Shown here: positions 19,124 to 28,937 of the stretch, in pieces
Layout: every line of letters starts with the position of its first letter
Position numbering within the stretch: position 1 is the stretch's first letter
Assembly (NCBI RefSeq): GCF_007830315.1
Contig: NZ_VLKJ01000001.1
Location: 124,001-188,000 of the forward strand
DNA length: 64,000 bases
Source: Novosphingobium taihuense
GTDB taxonomy: Bacteria > Pseudomonadota > Alphaproteobacteria > Sphingomonadales > Sphingomonadaceae
Direction of reading: 5' to 3'
Translations under genes and position numbers: made by a program
The notes under the pieces: model-generated
Databases searched by the model: none
The model's input: the letters and a program-made list of their open reading frames with translations, nothing else
What the model was told of the DNA's origin: nothing

Positions 19124-20008
19124 TCAGTCGAAGACCCACTGGTCGCGAGGCACGCCGAGGAGCGAGAGGATCGCCGTAAGGTCGCCCCGGTCGATCCAGC
19201 CATCGGCGGCAGAGCGCGCCTTTGGCTTGGCGCGATAGGCTATGCCATAGCTGGCGGCTTCGATCATCGGAATGTCGTTGGCGCCATCGCCCGTCGCAAG
19301 GCTGAAGACTTCGCCACCAAGGCGCTCAGTTTCTTCGAAAAGCACCTTCTTCTTGACCGAGCTGTCGACGATCCCGCCGACGAGTCCACCGGTAAGGACG
19401 CCCTCATGCAGGCCAAGACGATTGCCCACCACGCGGTCAAAGCCGAGCAATTCGGCGACCGGATCGGCGAAGGAATGGAAGCCGCCGGTCACCAGCACGG
19501 TGTGGCATCCGCGCGCCTTGAGCGTGGAAACCAGTGTACGAGCGCCGTCCATAGGCCGGATGCGTTCATCGAGGCACTGCTTGATCGCCGCTTCTGGCAG
19601 GTCCTTGAGCAGGCCTACACGTTCGCGCAGCGCGGATTCGAAATCGAGTTCGCCCTGCATCGCGCGTTCAGTAATCGCCGCGATACGGTCCTTGAGCCCG
19701 GCAAAATCGGCCAGTTCGTCGATGCACTCCTGCCCGATCATCGTCGAATCCATGTCGGAGACGAACAGGTTAGGCACTTCAATCAGGCCGTTTGACAGTA
19801 GAAGGTCGCTATCGGGAAAGCACTGGTCGAGAATCTTGCGGATGCCGACCGGATTGCCCTCCACCACTTCGAGTTCGAGCACCTCGTCGCAAGTGTCGAG
19901 CATCCCTGCCCCGGCCACTTCCCAATCGCGCGCCTCGATCATCTCCATCGCGAGCGAGAGATTATCACCAAGCGTCTCCGGGTCTGCTATCAGGCGCGCG
20001 ATGATCAA
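19124..20008 (-). CDS. serB: phosphoserine phosphatase
   Basis: A 294-residue HAD-superfamily phosphatase for the last step of serine synthesis. An N-terminal ACT-like domain (about residues 1-75) precedes the catalytic domain: VSDMDSTMIGQECIDELA holds the nucleophile Asp (DxDST), LVTGGFHSFADPV is motif II and ATGDGANDIPMIEAA motif III. The start is a TTG at 20008, with AAGGA seven bases upstream; no ATG or GTG fits. This start overlaps by eight bases the ATG of the divergent miaA. Confidence 0.93.
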   Translation of the reverse strand: MIIARLIADPETLGDNLSLAMEMIEARDWEVAGAGMLDTCDEVLELEVVEGNPVGIRKILDQCFPDSDLLLSNGLIEVPNLFVSDMDSTMIGQECIDELADFAGLKDRIAAITERAMQGELDFESALRERVGLLKDLPEAAIKQCLDERIRPMDGARTLVSTLKARGCHTVLVTGGFHSFADPVAELLGFDRVVGNRLGLHEGVLTGGLVGGIVDSSVKKKVLFEETERLGGEVFSLATGDGANDIPMIEAASYGIAYRAKPKARSAADGWIDRGDLTAILSLLGVPRDQWVFD

Positions 20009-20963
20009 CGGGGAATCCTTTTCGATAGATACGGCGGGCAAGCCGCGCGTGGCGCTAATCGCAGGGCCGACGGCCAGCGGCAAGAGCGATCTGGCGGTCA
20101 ATCTCGCCTTGCGGCTGAAAGCGCAAGGCCGCGACGCTGTGGTGATCAATGCAGACAGCGCGCAAGTCTATGCCGATCTGCGCGTCCTGAGTGCGCGCCC
20201 ATCGGACGAAGAGATGCGCGGGATACCGCATGTCCTGTTTGGTGCCTGGGACGGGGCCACCCCCTGTTCTGCTGCCGACTGGGCAAATGCTGCCCGCGCG
20301 GAAATAGCGTCTGCCCATGCTCGCAACGCACTGCCGATCCTTGTCGGCGGCACCGGGCTCTACATCAACACCCTGCTCGATGGCATCGCGCCCGTGCCAG
20401 ATATCGATCCGCAGGTCCGCGCAGTTGTGCGGGCTCTGTCTGTCGAGGATGCCTTCGTCGCGCTGCAAAAGGAAGATCCAGAGCGCGCGACAAGGCTCGG
20501 TCCGGCCGACTTTCAGCGCATCACGCGAGCATTGGAAGTGGTCCGCTCGACCGGCCACCCCCTCACCCACTGGCAACAGCAGCGCAGTGGCGGGATTGGC
20601 CGAAGCATCGACCTCGCCCCGGTGGTGCTGATGCCCGATCGGACGTGGCTCTATCGCCGCTGCAACCTGCGCTTTGACCTGATGTGGGAAGGCGGCGCAC
20701 TTGGGGAAGTGGAAGCGCTGCTGACCCGCAGGCTCCCCGAATCACTGCCGGTGATGCGGGCCATCGGCGTACCGGAAACTGCAGCCTTTTTGCGTGGCGA
20801 ACTGCCCCGCGAAGAAGCCATTGCGCTCGGACAACAGGCCACGCGCAATTATGCCAAGCGGCAGTACACCTGGCTGAGAAACCAGAATCCGGGCGATTGG
20901 GCAAGGGTCACGTACGAAAATTCCATTGACATCGATCATGTAGCAAGTTTATTGCGCATATAG
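20001..20963 (+). CDS. miaA: tRNA dimethylallyltransferase
   Basis: A 320-residue enzyme transferring dimethylallyl to A37 of tRNAs that read U-starting codons. The P-loop is VALIAGPTASGKSDLAV near residues 16-32, followed by VVINADSAQVYADLRVLSARPS, LPILVGGTGLYINTLLDG and the C-terminal ATRNYAKRQYTWLRNQ. ATG 20001 overlaps the serB start; a later GTG in the P-loop region would leave too short an N-terminus. The product depends on isopentenyl precursors also used by IspA. Confidence 0.95.
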   Translation: MINGESFSIDTAGKPRVALIAGPTASGKSDLAVNLALRLKAQGRDAVVINADSAQVYADLRVLSARPSDEEMRGIPHVLFGAWDGATPCSAADWANAARAEIASAHARNALPILVGGTGLYINTLLDGIAPVPDIDPQVRAVVRALSVEDAFVALQKEDPERATRLGPADFQRITRALEVVRSTGHPLTHWQQQRSGGIGRSIDLAPVVLMPDRTWLYRRCNLRFDLMWEGGALGEVEALLTRRLPESLPVMRAIGVPETAAFLRGELPREEAIALGQQATRNYAKRQYTWLRNQNPGDWARVTYENSIDIDHVASLLRI

Positions 20964-20966
20964 CCG

Positions 20967-20996
20967 CTTGACACCACCTTTTATGTCAAGTAGCAG
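20967..20996 (+). promoter_or_regulatory. promoter/operator candidate for ilvBNC
   Basis: A perfect TTGACA (20968-20973) lies in an inverted repeat CTTGACA (20967-20973) / TGTCAAG (20984-20990). The hexamer 17 bases on, TAGCAG, is a poor -10. The element is just after the miaA stop and is the only promoter-like signal before ilvB. Confidence 0.35.
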
Positions 20997-21051
20997 GCCG
21001 TCAATTGCCTGATCCATCTCGCATGTCGATCAAGCACCCGAAAGGGAGAGA

Positions 21052-21098
21052 CGGCCCGGCGCGGCGAAAGCTGCAGCCGGGCCGAAATTTATGTTTTT
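21052..21098 (+). promoter_or_regulatory. strong hairpin in ilvB leader, possible attenuator
   Basis: CGGCCCGGC (21052-21060) plus GCGGC pairs with GCTGC (21070-21074) and GCCGGGCCG (21076-21084) around a GAAA tetraloop, with one bulged A. A T-run (21094-21098) follows after nine bases. CGGGCCG (21078-21084) could instead pair with CGGCCCG at 21120-21126, just before the ribosome binding site, giving two exclusive structures. No leader peptide rich in Ile, Leu or Val is present. Confidence 0.5.
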
Positions 21099-21151
21099 CC
21101 GGCGTTGCAACGGGTCTATCGGCCCGCCCACGCGAAGAAGGATGAAGTAAC

Positions 21152-22900
21152 GTGACAAGCGAGCGCAGCGGCGCCGAAATCCTGGTCGAAAGCCTCGTCG
21201 CCAAGGGCGTCGAGTTCGTGTTCGGCTATCCGGGTGGCGCGGTCCTGCCGATCTACGACGCGCTGTTCGGCGACGAGCGCATCCGCCATATTCTCGTCCG
21301 CCACGAAGCCGGTGCAGCGCATGCAGCGGAAGGCTATGCGCGGGCGACGGGCAAGCCCGGCGTGGTTCTCGTAACCTCGGGTCCCGGTGCAACCAATGCG
21401 GTCACTGGCATTGCCGATGCCTTCATGGATTCGATCCCGCTCGTCGTGCTGACTGGCCAGGTGCCAACCGGCCTGATCGGGTCGGACGCGTTCCAGGAGT
21501 GCGACACGGTCGGGATCACCCGCCACTGCACCAAGCACAACTATCTGGTGAAGGACCCTTCGCAGCTCGCTGCGACGATCGACGAGGCGTTCCGCATTGC
21601 CACCGAGGGCCGCCCCGGCCCTGTCGTGATCGACATCCCCAAGGACGTCCAGATCGCGCTGGCGACATGGTCGGGCGCTGCCCCGCAGCAGCGCAACCGC
21701 TACACCCCGCAAACCGAAGGCGGTGCGGCCGAGATCGCCGAAGCGATCGAGATGATTGCCAATGCCAAGGCTCCGGTGTTCTACACCGGCGGCGGCGTGA
21801 TCAATGCAGGCCCCGAAGCCACCCGCCTGCTGCGCGAACTGCAGTCGCTGACCGGCGCGCCGGTCACTTCGACCCTGATGGGACTGGGCGCGTTTCCGGC
21901 AGACCACCCGGCGTGGCTTGGCATGCTCGGCATGCACGGCACATATGAAGCCAATCTGACGATGAATCAGGCCGACCTGATCGTCTGTGTCGGGGCCCGC
22001 TTCGATGACCGCGTGACTGGTCGCCTCGACGCCTTCGCGCCCAACTCGAAGAAGATCCACATCGACATCGACCGTGCTTCGATCAACAAGACAGTGCGTG
22101 TCGACCTGCCGGTTATCGGCGATTGCGGCAAGGTTCTGGCGCAATTGATCGAAGCCTGGCTTGAGCGCGGCTACAAGGCGCAGGACCTTTCCGGCTGGTA
22201 CGCCCGCATCGATGGCTGGCGCGGCAAGAAGAGCCTTGCCTACCCGCGCAAGTCCAAGTTGATCATGCCGCAGTACGCGGTCGAGCGGCTTTACGAGCTG
22301 ACCAAGGCGCATGACCCGATCATCAGCACCGAAGTCGGCCAGCATCAGATGTGGGCAGCGCAGTACTTCCACTTCATGAAGCCCAACAAGTGGCTTACCT
22401 CGGGCGGCCTCGGCACTATGGGTTATGGCCTTCCCGCCGCGATCGGCGCGCAAGCGGGCTTCCCCGACGCACTGGTTATCGACATCGCAGGCGATGCCTC
22501 GATCCAGATGAACATCCAGGAGATGGGCACGGCCACGCAGTATCGTCTGCCGGTGAAAGTCTTCGTGCTCAACAATGAATGGATGGGCATGGTTCGCCAG
22601 TGGCAGGAACTGACCTACGAAAGCCGCTATTCGAACTCGTACTCCGACAGCCTGCCCGATTTCGTCCGTCTGGCCGAAGCCTATGGCTGGAAGGGCATTC
22701 GCATCACCGATGAAAGCGAGTTGGATGCCGGAATCCAGGCGATGATCGACCATGATGGCCCCGTCTTCGTCGACTGCCTGGTTGCCAAGGAAGCCAACTG
22801 CTTCCCGATGATCCCATCCGGCGCTGCGCATACCGAAATGATCCTCTACGGCGACGAAGTTGCCGGCACGATGGACGACGAAGCCAAGGCACTGGTTTGA
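21152..22900 (+). CDS. ilvB: acetolactate synthase large subunit
   Basis: A 582-residue thiamine diphosphate enzyme, first common step of isoleucine and valine synthesis. The N-terminal domain has [20 protein letters not shown] with the catalytic Glu in [17 protein letters not shown]; the C-terminal ThDP motif is [19 protein letters not shown] leading to [19 protein letters not shown] 21152 is the start, with AAGGA about nine bases upstream (21138-21142). It overlaps nothing but is followed 11 bases later by ilvN, forming ilvB-ilvN-ilvC. Confidence 0.97.
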   Translation: MTSERSGAEILVESLVAKGVEFVFGYPGGAVLPIYDALFGDERIRHILVRHEAGAAHAAEGYARATGKPGVVLVTSGPGATNAVTGIADAFMDSIPLVVLTGQVPTGLIGSDAFQECDTVGITRHCTKHNYLVKDPSQLAATIDEAFRIATEGRPGPVVIDIPKDVQIALATWSGAAPQQRNRYTPQTEGGAAEIAEAIEMIANAKAPVFYTGGGVINAGPEATRLLRELQSLTGAPVTSTLMGLGAFPADHPAWLGMLGMHGTYEANLTMNQADLIVCVGARFDDRVTGRLDAFAPNSKKIHIDIDRASINKTVRVDLPVIGDCGKVLAQLIEAWLERGYKAQDLSGWYARIDGWRGKKSLAYPRKSKLIMPQYAVERLYELTKAHDPIISTEVGQHQMWAAQYFHFMKPNKWLTSGGLGTMGYGLPAAIGAQAGFPDALVIDIAGDASIQMNIQEMGTATQYRLPVKVFVLNNEWMGMVRQWQELTYESRYSNSYSDSLPDFVRLAEAYGWKGIRITDESELDAGIQAMIDHDGPVFVDCLVAKEANCFPMIPSGAAHTEMILYGDEVAGTMDDEAKALV

Positions 22901-22911
22901 GGACCCCGGAC

Positions 22912-24496
<1,585 letters not shown>

Positions 24497-24523
24497 TCTC
24501 TCCCGATCAGGGCAGTTATCCGG

Positions 24524-24550
24524 AAAGGGCGGTTTCGGCCGCCCTTTTCT
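24524..24550 (+). terminator. rho-independent terminator of ilvBNC
   Basis: AAAGGGCGG (24524-24532) pairs with CCGCCCTTT (24539-24547) around TTTCGG, followed by T-rich TTTTCT. It starts 27 bases after the ilvC stop. Confidence 0.9.
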
Positions 24551-24630
24551 TTGGCGTGGCTCCGGGCTCGATTGACCGGTTTTTCCATTAACAACGCGTC
24601 TGCATCGACGAATGCAGTGGACGCCAGAAG

Positions 24631-24646
24631 TGTGATCTATATCACT
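24631..24646. promoter_or_regulatory. CRP/FNR-family binding site
   Basis: TGTGATCTATATCACT fits the CRP consensus TGTGA-N6-TCACA at nine of ten defined positions; the core GTGAT-CTAT-ATCAC is a perfect inverted repeat. It stands 35 bases before the probable TTG start of the I78 inhibitor gene. Confidence 0.65.
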
Positions 24647-24681
24647 CCATAACGGAGTTATTGATCACAAGAGGCCGTCCC

Positions 24682-25023
24682 TTGCCAAGGTTGCCCTTCT
24701 GCGTCGCCGCGCTGAGCCTGCTTGCCGGGCAATCCCTCGCGGCGCGCGAAGAGATGTCACCTCGTACCACTCCTCAAGGCCCACGTGCGTCAGGGACCGG
24801 AGCCGAGCAGACCGCGCCGGACCCCTGTGGCCAGCGCATGGCATTGCGCCTCCCCGGAACCATCCTGACGCCACAAGCTCGCGCCAGACTGACCCGTGAA
24901 GTCGGCCACGACCGTTTTCGGGTGATACGCCCCGGTGGCGTCATTACGCAGGACCTGCGCAACGACCGCCTCAATCTCATTATTGACGAGAACGGTAAGC
25001 TTCTGACCGCGCGCTGCGGCTGA
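24682..25023 (+). CDS. secreted I78-family peptidase inhibitor
   Basis: A 113-residue protein with a signal peptide (about residues 1-21, ending SLAA). The I78 inhibitor domain is at the C-terminus: GHDRFRVIRPGGVITQDLRNDRLNLIIDENGKLLTARCG, given here by its ends, with the family motifs RxxRPG, DxRxDRLN and the terminal RCG. Members inhibit serine peptidases such as subtilisin/chymotrypsin types. The start is TTG 24682 with AAGAGG seven bases upstream; TTG 24661 is an alternative. A CRP-type palindrome lies just upstream, suggesting control by carbon or oxygen state. Confidence 0.78.
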   Translation: MPRLPFCVAALSLLAGQSLAAREEMSPRTTPQGPRASGTGAEQTAPDPCGQRMALRLPGTILTPQARARLTREVGHDRFRVIRPGGVITQDLRNDRLNLIIDENGKLLTARCG

Positions 25024-25134
25024 TCGCTGGCATCGATACAGTGGTCGATCTGCCGGTATGGCGGGAGTTTCACCTTGTGCCGCTTTCAGCACTTTGGCAT
25101 CCAGTGCGCTCCTTACCTCCCCAAGGAGATCCCC

Positions 25135-25794
25135 ATGCAGAAGTTTTCCCGCATGCCGCGCGCGCTGATGTTTGCCCTGCCGCTTGCCCTCGCCGCCGCC
25201 GCCGCTCCAATGGTTGCTCAGATGCCGGAAGCGCCGGGCAAGGCCGACAAGGCTCGCGTTGTTGCCGGTTCCTACACAGCCGACGCCAGCCACTCGCTGA
25301 TCGGCTGGCGTGTCAATCACTTCGGCTTCAACGATTACTTCGGCCTGTTCGGCGATGTATCGGGCACCCTCGACATAGACCCGGCCAATCCAGCTGCCGC
25401 CAAGGTTTCGGTCAAGATCCCGGTCAGCAAGGTTGTCACGGCGAATGCTGGCCTCACCGCCCACCTCCTCAAGCCCGGCGCTGACGGCAAGCCTGCCGAC
25501 TTCTTCGGTGCCACCCCCGCCGATGCTACTTTCGTCTCGACCAGCGTTGCGCCAGGCGCAGATGGCATGAGCGCCAAGATCACCGGTGACCTGACGCTCA
25601 ACGGCGTGACCAAGCCGGTTACGCTCGACGCGACCTTTGCCGGTGCCGGCACCAACCCGTTCACCAAGGCCGCAACACTCGGTTTCCACGGCAAGGCCAC
25701 GATCAAGCGCTCGGACTTCAACGTGAAGTACGGCATTCCCTTCGTGTCGGACGAAGTGAAGCTCGACATCACCGCGGCCTTCGAGAAGAAGTGA
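25135..25794 (+). CDS. secreted YceI family lipocalin-like protein
   Basis: A 219-residue periplasmic protein: signal peptide about residues 1-29 (MFALPLALAAAAAPMVAQ region) and a YceI beta-barrel from GSYTADASHSLIGWRVNHFGFNDY onward (given by its ends), with VKIPVSKVVTANAGL, KITGDLTLNGVTKPVTLDATF and KATIKRSDFNVKYG. The family binds isoprenoid-like ligands such as polyprenyl pyrophosphate analogues, and members often respond to base or stress. An excellent AAGGAG lies just before ATG 25135. Confidence 0.92.
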   Translation: MQKFSRMPRALMFALPLALAAAAAPMVAQMPEAPGKADKARVVAGSYTADASHSLIGWRVNHFGFNDYFGLFGDVSGTLDIDPANPAAAKVSVKIPVSKVVTANAGLTAHLLKPGADGKPADFFGATPADATFVSTSVAPGADGMSAKITGDLTLNGVTKPVTLDATFAGAGTNPFTKAATLGFHGKATIKRSDFNVKYGIPFVSDEVKLDITAAFEKK

Positions 25795-25798
25795 GCCT

Positions 25799-26932
25799 CT
25801 AGGGCATCAGGGAAAAGGCGGCCCGGAGTTCCTTCACAAAGGCTTCGGGCTGCTCCCACGCGGCAAAGTGGCCGCCCTTGTCCAGCTCGCCCCAGTAAAC
25901 CAGTTGTGAGCAGGTACGCTCGAACCACTTGCGCGGCGACGGAATGATCTCCTTCGGGAAAGCGCTTGCCGCCACCGGTATGTCGATCTGCACGCCGCTT
26001 ATGGCCCCGAAACTCTCCCAATAGAGTCGCGCCGAAGACGCACCCGATGCGGTCAGCCAATAGAGCATGATGTTGTCGAGCATATCGTCGCGGCTCAGCA
26101 CATCTTCCGGCGCGCCGCCGTTATCGGTCCAGGCCCACATCTTCTCATAGATCCATCCCGCGAGCCCTACGGGCGAATCAACCAGTCCATATCCGACGGT
26201 CTGCGGTCGCGTGGATTGCTGCTTCGAATATCCCGAATCCCAGTCCTGGTAATGCTTCAACGCCGCCATAGCCCTGAGATCGGCGGGTTGCGGCGCGGCC
26301 ATATCCTCTGCCGAAGGAGCAGCCATCGGCATGTTTAGATGGATACCTTTGCAGCCAGGTACCTTCATCGCGCCGATCATCGTCGTCACGATCGACCCCC
26401 AGTCTCCGCCCTGTGCCAACCAGGTGCGGTAACCGAGCCGCTCCATCAGCACGCCCCAAGCCTGAGCGATTTTCTGAACTCCCCAGCCGCTGGCCTTTGG
26501 CTTTCCCGAAAAGCCATAACCCGGCAGGCAAGGGATCACGAGATGGAACGCCTCTGACGCGCTGCCACCATGCTCCTCCGGTCGGGTCAGCGGCGCGATG
26601 CAGCGGCGGAACTCGAGGATCGAGCCGGGCCAGCCATGCGTCATCAAAAGCGGTCGAGCATCCTCGTGCGGTGAGCGCACATGAAGGAACCGGATGATCA
26701 CGCCGTCGATCTCGGTCTCGAACATGCCCCACTCGTTGAGCATGGTCTGACAGGCGTACCAGTCATAGCCGCTGCGCCAGTGCGCGACGAAGTCCTGCAG
26801 CGCCGCAAGCGGTGCCCCTTGCGACCAGTCGTCGACCGTTTCCTTTTCCGGCCAGCGAGTCATGTCGATGCGCCGATGCAGATCCGCGATATCACTTTGC
26901 GGTATGTCGACGATGAAAGGCGCAATATTCAT
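25799..26932 (-). CDS. epoxide hydrolase (microsomal/EHN type)
   Basis: A 377-residue alpha/beta hydrolase. The N-terminal EHN domain (IDMTRWPEKETVDDW, about residues 20-110) is followed by the oxyanion-hole motif THGWPGSILEF, the nucleophile aspartate in LAQGGDWGSIVTTM near residue 176, and the catalytic His in GELDKGGHFAAWEQPEAF. These mark the microsomal/juvenile-hormone type rather than haloalkane dehalogenases. It should open an epoxide to a diol; the substrate is unknown. ATG 26932 has GGGAGAGA upstream. It converges on the YceI gene. Confidence 0.9.
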   Translation of the reverse strand: MNIAPFIVDIPQSDIADLHRRIDMTRWPEKETVDDWSQGAPLAALQDFVAHWRSGYDWYACQTMLNEWGMFETEIDGVIIRFLHVRSPHEDARPLLMTHGWPGSILEFRRCIAPLTRPEEHGGSASEAFHLVIPCLPGYGFSGKPKASGWGVQKIAQAWGVLMERLGYRTWLAQGGDWGSIVTTMIGAMKVPGCKGIHLNMPMAAPSAEDMAAPQPADLRAMAALKHYQDWDSGYSKQQSTRPQTVGYGLVDSPVGLAGWIYEKMWAWTDNGGAPEDVLSRDDMLDNIMLYWLTASGASSARLYWESFGAISGVQIDIPVAASAFPKEIIPSPRKWFERTCSQLVYWGELDKGGHFAAWEQPEAFVKELRAAFSLMP

Positions 26933-27002
26933 GCCCGGTCTCTCCCGATCCGTTCGCATTCATTCTGGACAAGCGCGCAGCGATTCACCATAGGGTTCTC
27001 GC

Positions 27003-27053
27003 ATGACCGCTCGACTGGACCTTACCCTGCGACTTATCCGCCCTTGGGCGTGA
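27003..27053 (+). CDS. leuL: leucine-rich leader peptide of leuA (candidate)
   Basis: A 16-codon ORF reading MTARLDLTLRLIRPWA: four leucines and one isoleucine in 16 residues, 88 bases before leuA. AGGG lies seven bases upstream of its ATG. Such leaders let a ribosome stalled at leucine codons steer RNA folding. The symbol leuL is by analogy with enterobacteria. It is too short for a homology test by eye, so the call rests on position, content and the pairing pattern downstream. Confidence 0.5.
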   Translation: MTARLDLTLRLIRPWA

Positions 27054-27096
27054 GCTGACGCGTCGGTCCATCCCGGCGCGCACGGCGCCCAGGGGA
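27041..27096 (+). promoter_or_regulatory. candidate leucine attenuator structure
   Basis: CCCTTGGGCG (27041-27050), the last codons of the leader ORF, can pair over ten positions (one G-U) with CGCCCAGGGG (27086-27095). This excludes a local hairpin GGCGC (27075-27079) / GCGCC (27085-27089), extended by TCCC/GGGA. Two exclusive folds tied to translation of the leader is the attenuator pattern, but no T-run follows the local hairpin. Confidence 0.45.
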
Positions 27097-27141
27097 TGAA
27101 AAGCAGAACCGGCAGAATCCAGACAATTCGAGTGCACTCCT

Positions 27142-28812
27142 ATGACCATGCTCAAGAATCCCTCGGCCAAGTATCGCCCTTTCCCGCAGATCGACCTGCC
27201 GGATCGCCAGTGGCCCAGCCGCACGATAACCAAAGCCCCGCGTTGGCTCTCCACCGACATGCGCGATGGCAACCAGTCGCTGATCGATCCGATGGATGCG
27301 GAAAAGAAGAGCCGGTTCTTCGACCTGCTGCTCAAGGTGGGCCTCAAGGAAATCGAGGTCGGCTTCCCCTCTGCGGGCGCAACCGAGTACGATTTCATCC
27401 GCGGCCTCGTCGATGCCGGGCGTATTCCAGATGACGTATTCGTGCAGGTTCTGACCCAGTCGCGCGAAGACTTGATCAAGACCAGCTTCGAAAGTCTGGC
27501 CGGGGCCAAGCAGGCCATCGTCCACGTCTACAATGCGGTTTCGCCGCTGTGGCGGCAGGTCGTATTCGGCATGGACAAGGCCGACGTGCGCAAGATCGCG
27601 CAGGACGGCGCCAAATTCCTGCGGGATCAGGCCGCCCGCTTTCCGCAGACCGACTGGCACTTCGAATACAGCCCCGAGACCTTCTCGACCGCTGAAGTCG
27701 ATTTCAGCATCGAATGTTGCGAGGCGGTGATGGAGATTCTCCAGCCGACGGTCGAAAAACCGATCATCCTCAACCTGCCGGCAACTGTCGAGGCGGCGAC
27801 GCCCAACATCTACGCCGACCAGATCGAGTACTTCTGCCGCAACCTGCCGAACCGTGATCGCGCGGTGATTTCGCTGCATACGCACAATGACCGCGGTACC
27901 GGCGTTGCTGCGGCAGAGCTCGGCCTGATGGCTGGTGCTGACCGCGTCGAAGGCTGCCTGTTCGGCAATGGCGAGCGTACCGGCAACTGCTGCCTGGTGA
28001 CCGTTGGCCTCAACCTCTACACCCAGGGCGTCGACCCCGAGCTGGACTTCTCCGACATCGACGAGGTCATCCAGACCGTCGAATATTGCAACCAGCTGCC
28101 GGTCCACCCGCGCCATCCCTATGGCGGCGAACTGGTGTTCACCGCGTTTTCGGGAAGCCATCAGGACGCGATCAAGAAGGGTTTTGCAGCGCAGGAAACG
28201 CGCAACGACGAACTCTGGGCGATCCCCTACCTGCCGATTGATCCCGCCGATCTGGGCCGCAGCTACGAAGCGGTGATCCGCGTCAACTCACAGTCCGGCA
28301 AGGGCGGCTTCGCCTGGGTGCTCGAGCAGGACCAGGGCCTGAAGCTGCCCAAGAAGATGCAGGCGCACTTCTCGCGCCACGTGCAAGAACTGGCCGACGA
28401 GCTTGGCCGGGAACTGCAGGCCGCCGACATCTGGGGCGTGTTCCGCAAGGCCTATCGCCTTGATGCGCCGCAGCACCTGCAACTGGTCGACTATGAAGAG
28501 GCCCGCGGCCCCGATGGCACGCGCATCTTTGCTGGCAAGATCGAAGTCGACGGCAAGGTCCAGTCGGTCTCTGGACGCGGTAACGGGCTGATCTCGTCCG
28601 TCGTCGCCACGCTCAAGGATGGCTTCGGTGTCGAAATCGACATTACCGACTATTCGGAGCACGCGATGGGCGCCGGCAGCAATGCCCGGGCTGCAGCATA
28701 TGTCGAATGCAAGACCGCAGATGGCCGTACCATCTGGGGCGTGGGTATCGACGAAGATGTTGCCACAGCCAGCGTGCGCGCCGTTCTGAGCGCCGCAAAC
28801 GCCGTCGGCTGA
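27142..28812 (+). CDS. leuA: 2-isopropylmalate synthase (long form)
   Basis: A 556-residue enzyme committing 2-ketoisovalerate to leucine. The catalytic barrel begins with the family motif [15 protein letters not shown] near residues 37-51, with [16 protein letters not shown] (metal-binding His pair) and [12 protein letters not shown] further on. The C-terminal LeuA regulatory domain (about residues 440-556) ends in [17 protein letters not shown] and [12 protein letters not shown], giving leucine feedback. It is the actinobacterial/alphaproteobacterial long type with N-terminal extension. It is monocistronic, between the leader and a terminator. Confidence 0.97.
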   Translation: MTMLKNPSAKYRPFPQIDLPDRQWPSRTITKAPRWLSTDMRDGNQSLIDPMDAEKKSRFFDLLLKVGLKEIEVGFPSAGATEYDFIRGLVDAGRIPDDVFVQVLTQSREDLIKTSFESLAGAKQAIVHVYNAVSPLWRQVVFGMDKADVRKIAQDGAKFLRDQAARFPQTDWHFEYSPETFSTAEVDFSIECCEAVMEILQPTVEKPIILNLPATVEAATPNIYADQIEYFCRNLPNRDRAVISLHTHNDRGTGVAAAELGLMAGADRVEGCLFGNGERTGNCCLVTVGLNLYTQGVDPELDFSDIDEVIQTVEYCNQLPVHPRHPYGGELVFTAFSGSHQDAIKKGFAAQETRNDELWAIPYLPIDPADLGRSYEAVIRVNSQSGKGGFAWVLEQDQGLKLPKKMQAHFSRHVQELADELGRELQAADIWGVFRKAYRLDAPQHLQLVDYEEARGPDGTRIFAGKIEVDGKVQSVSGRGNGLISSVVATLKDGFGVEIDITDYSEHAMGAGSNARAAAYVECKTADGRTIWGVGIDEDVATASVRAVLSAANAVG

Positions 28813-28820
28813 TCGCATTG

Positions 28821-28844
28821 CAGGTGGCCCTTCGGGGCCACCTG
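28821..28844 (+). terminator. terminator hairpin of leuA
   Basis: CAGGTGGCCC (28821-28830) and GGGCCACCTG (28835-28844) pair perfectly around a stable TTCG tetraloop. The following TTCAATT is only moderately T-rich. It stands eight bases after the leuA stop. Confidence 0.82.
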
Positions 28845-28937
28845 TTCAATTGGCCAGTTAAATCCTCCTTGTCGCTGTCTGGCGATCCGCCATAGTCCAA
28901 CTGATGCCCGCAAGTGGCACGCAACGGGACAGGACTT

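Noticed and set aside
19272..20000. Apparent N-terminal extension of MiaA by about 240 residues
   Set aside because: The extension is Ser/Arg-rich shadow of serB; MiaA families start just before the P-loop, so ATG 20001 is used.
21023..21145. 40-codon ORF in the ilvB leader as an attenuator peptide
   Set aside because: It has few branched-chain codons, no ribosome binding site, and runs through the whole hairpin, so it does not behave like a leader peptide.
21116..22831. 571-codon open frame opposite ilvB
   Set aside because: It is the antisense shadow of a clear acetolactate synthase; GC-rich codon bias keeps the opposite frame open. No family motif or ribosome binding site.
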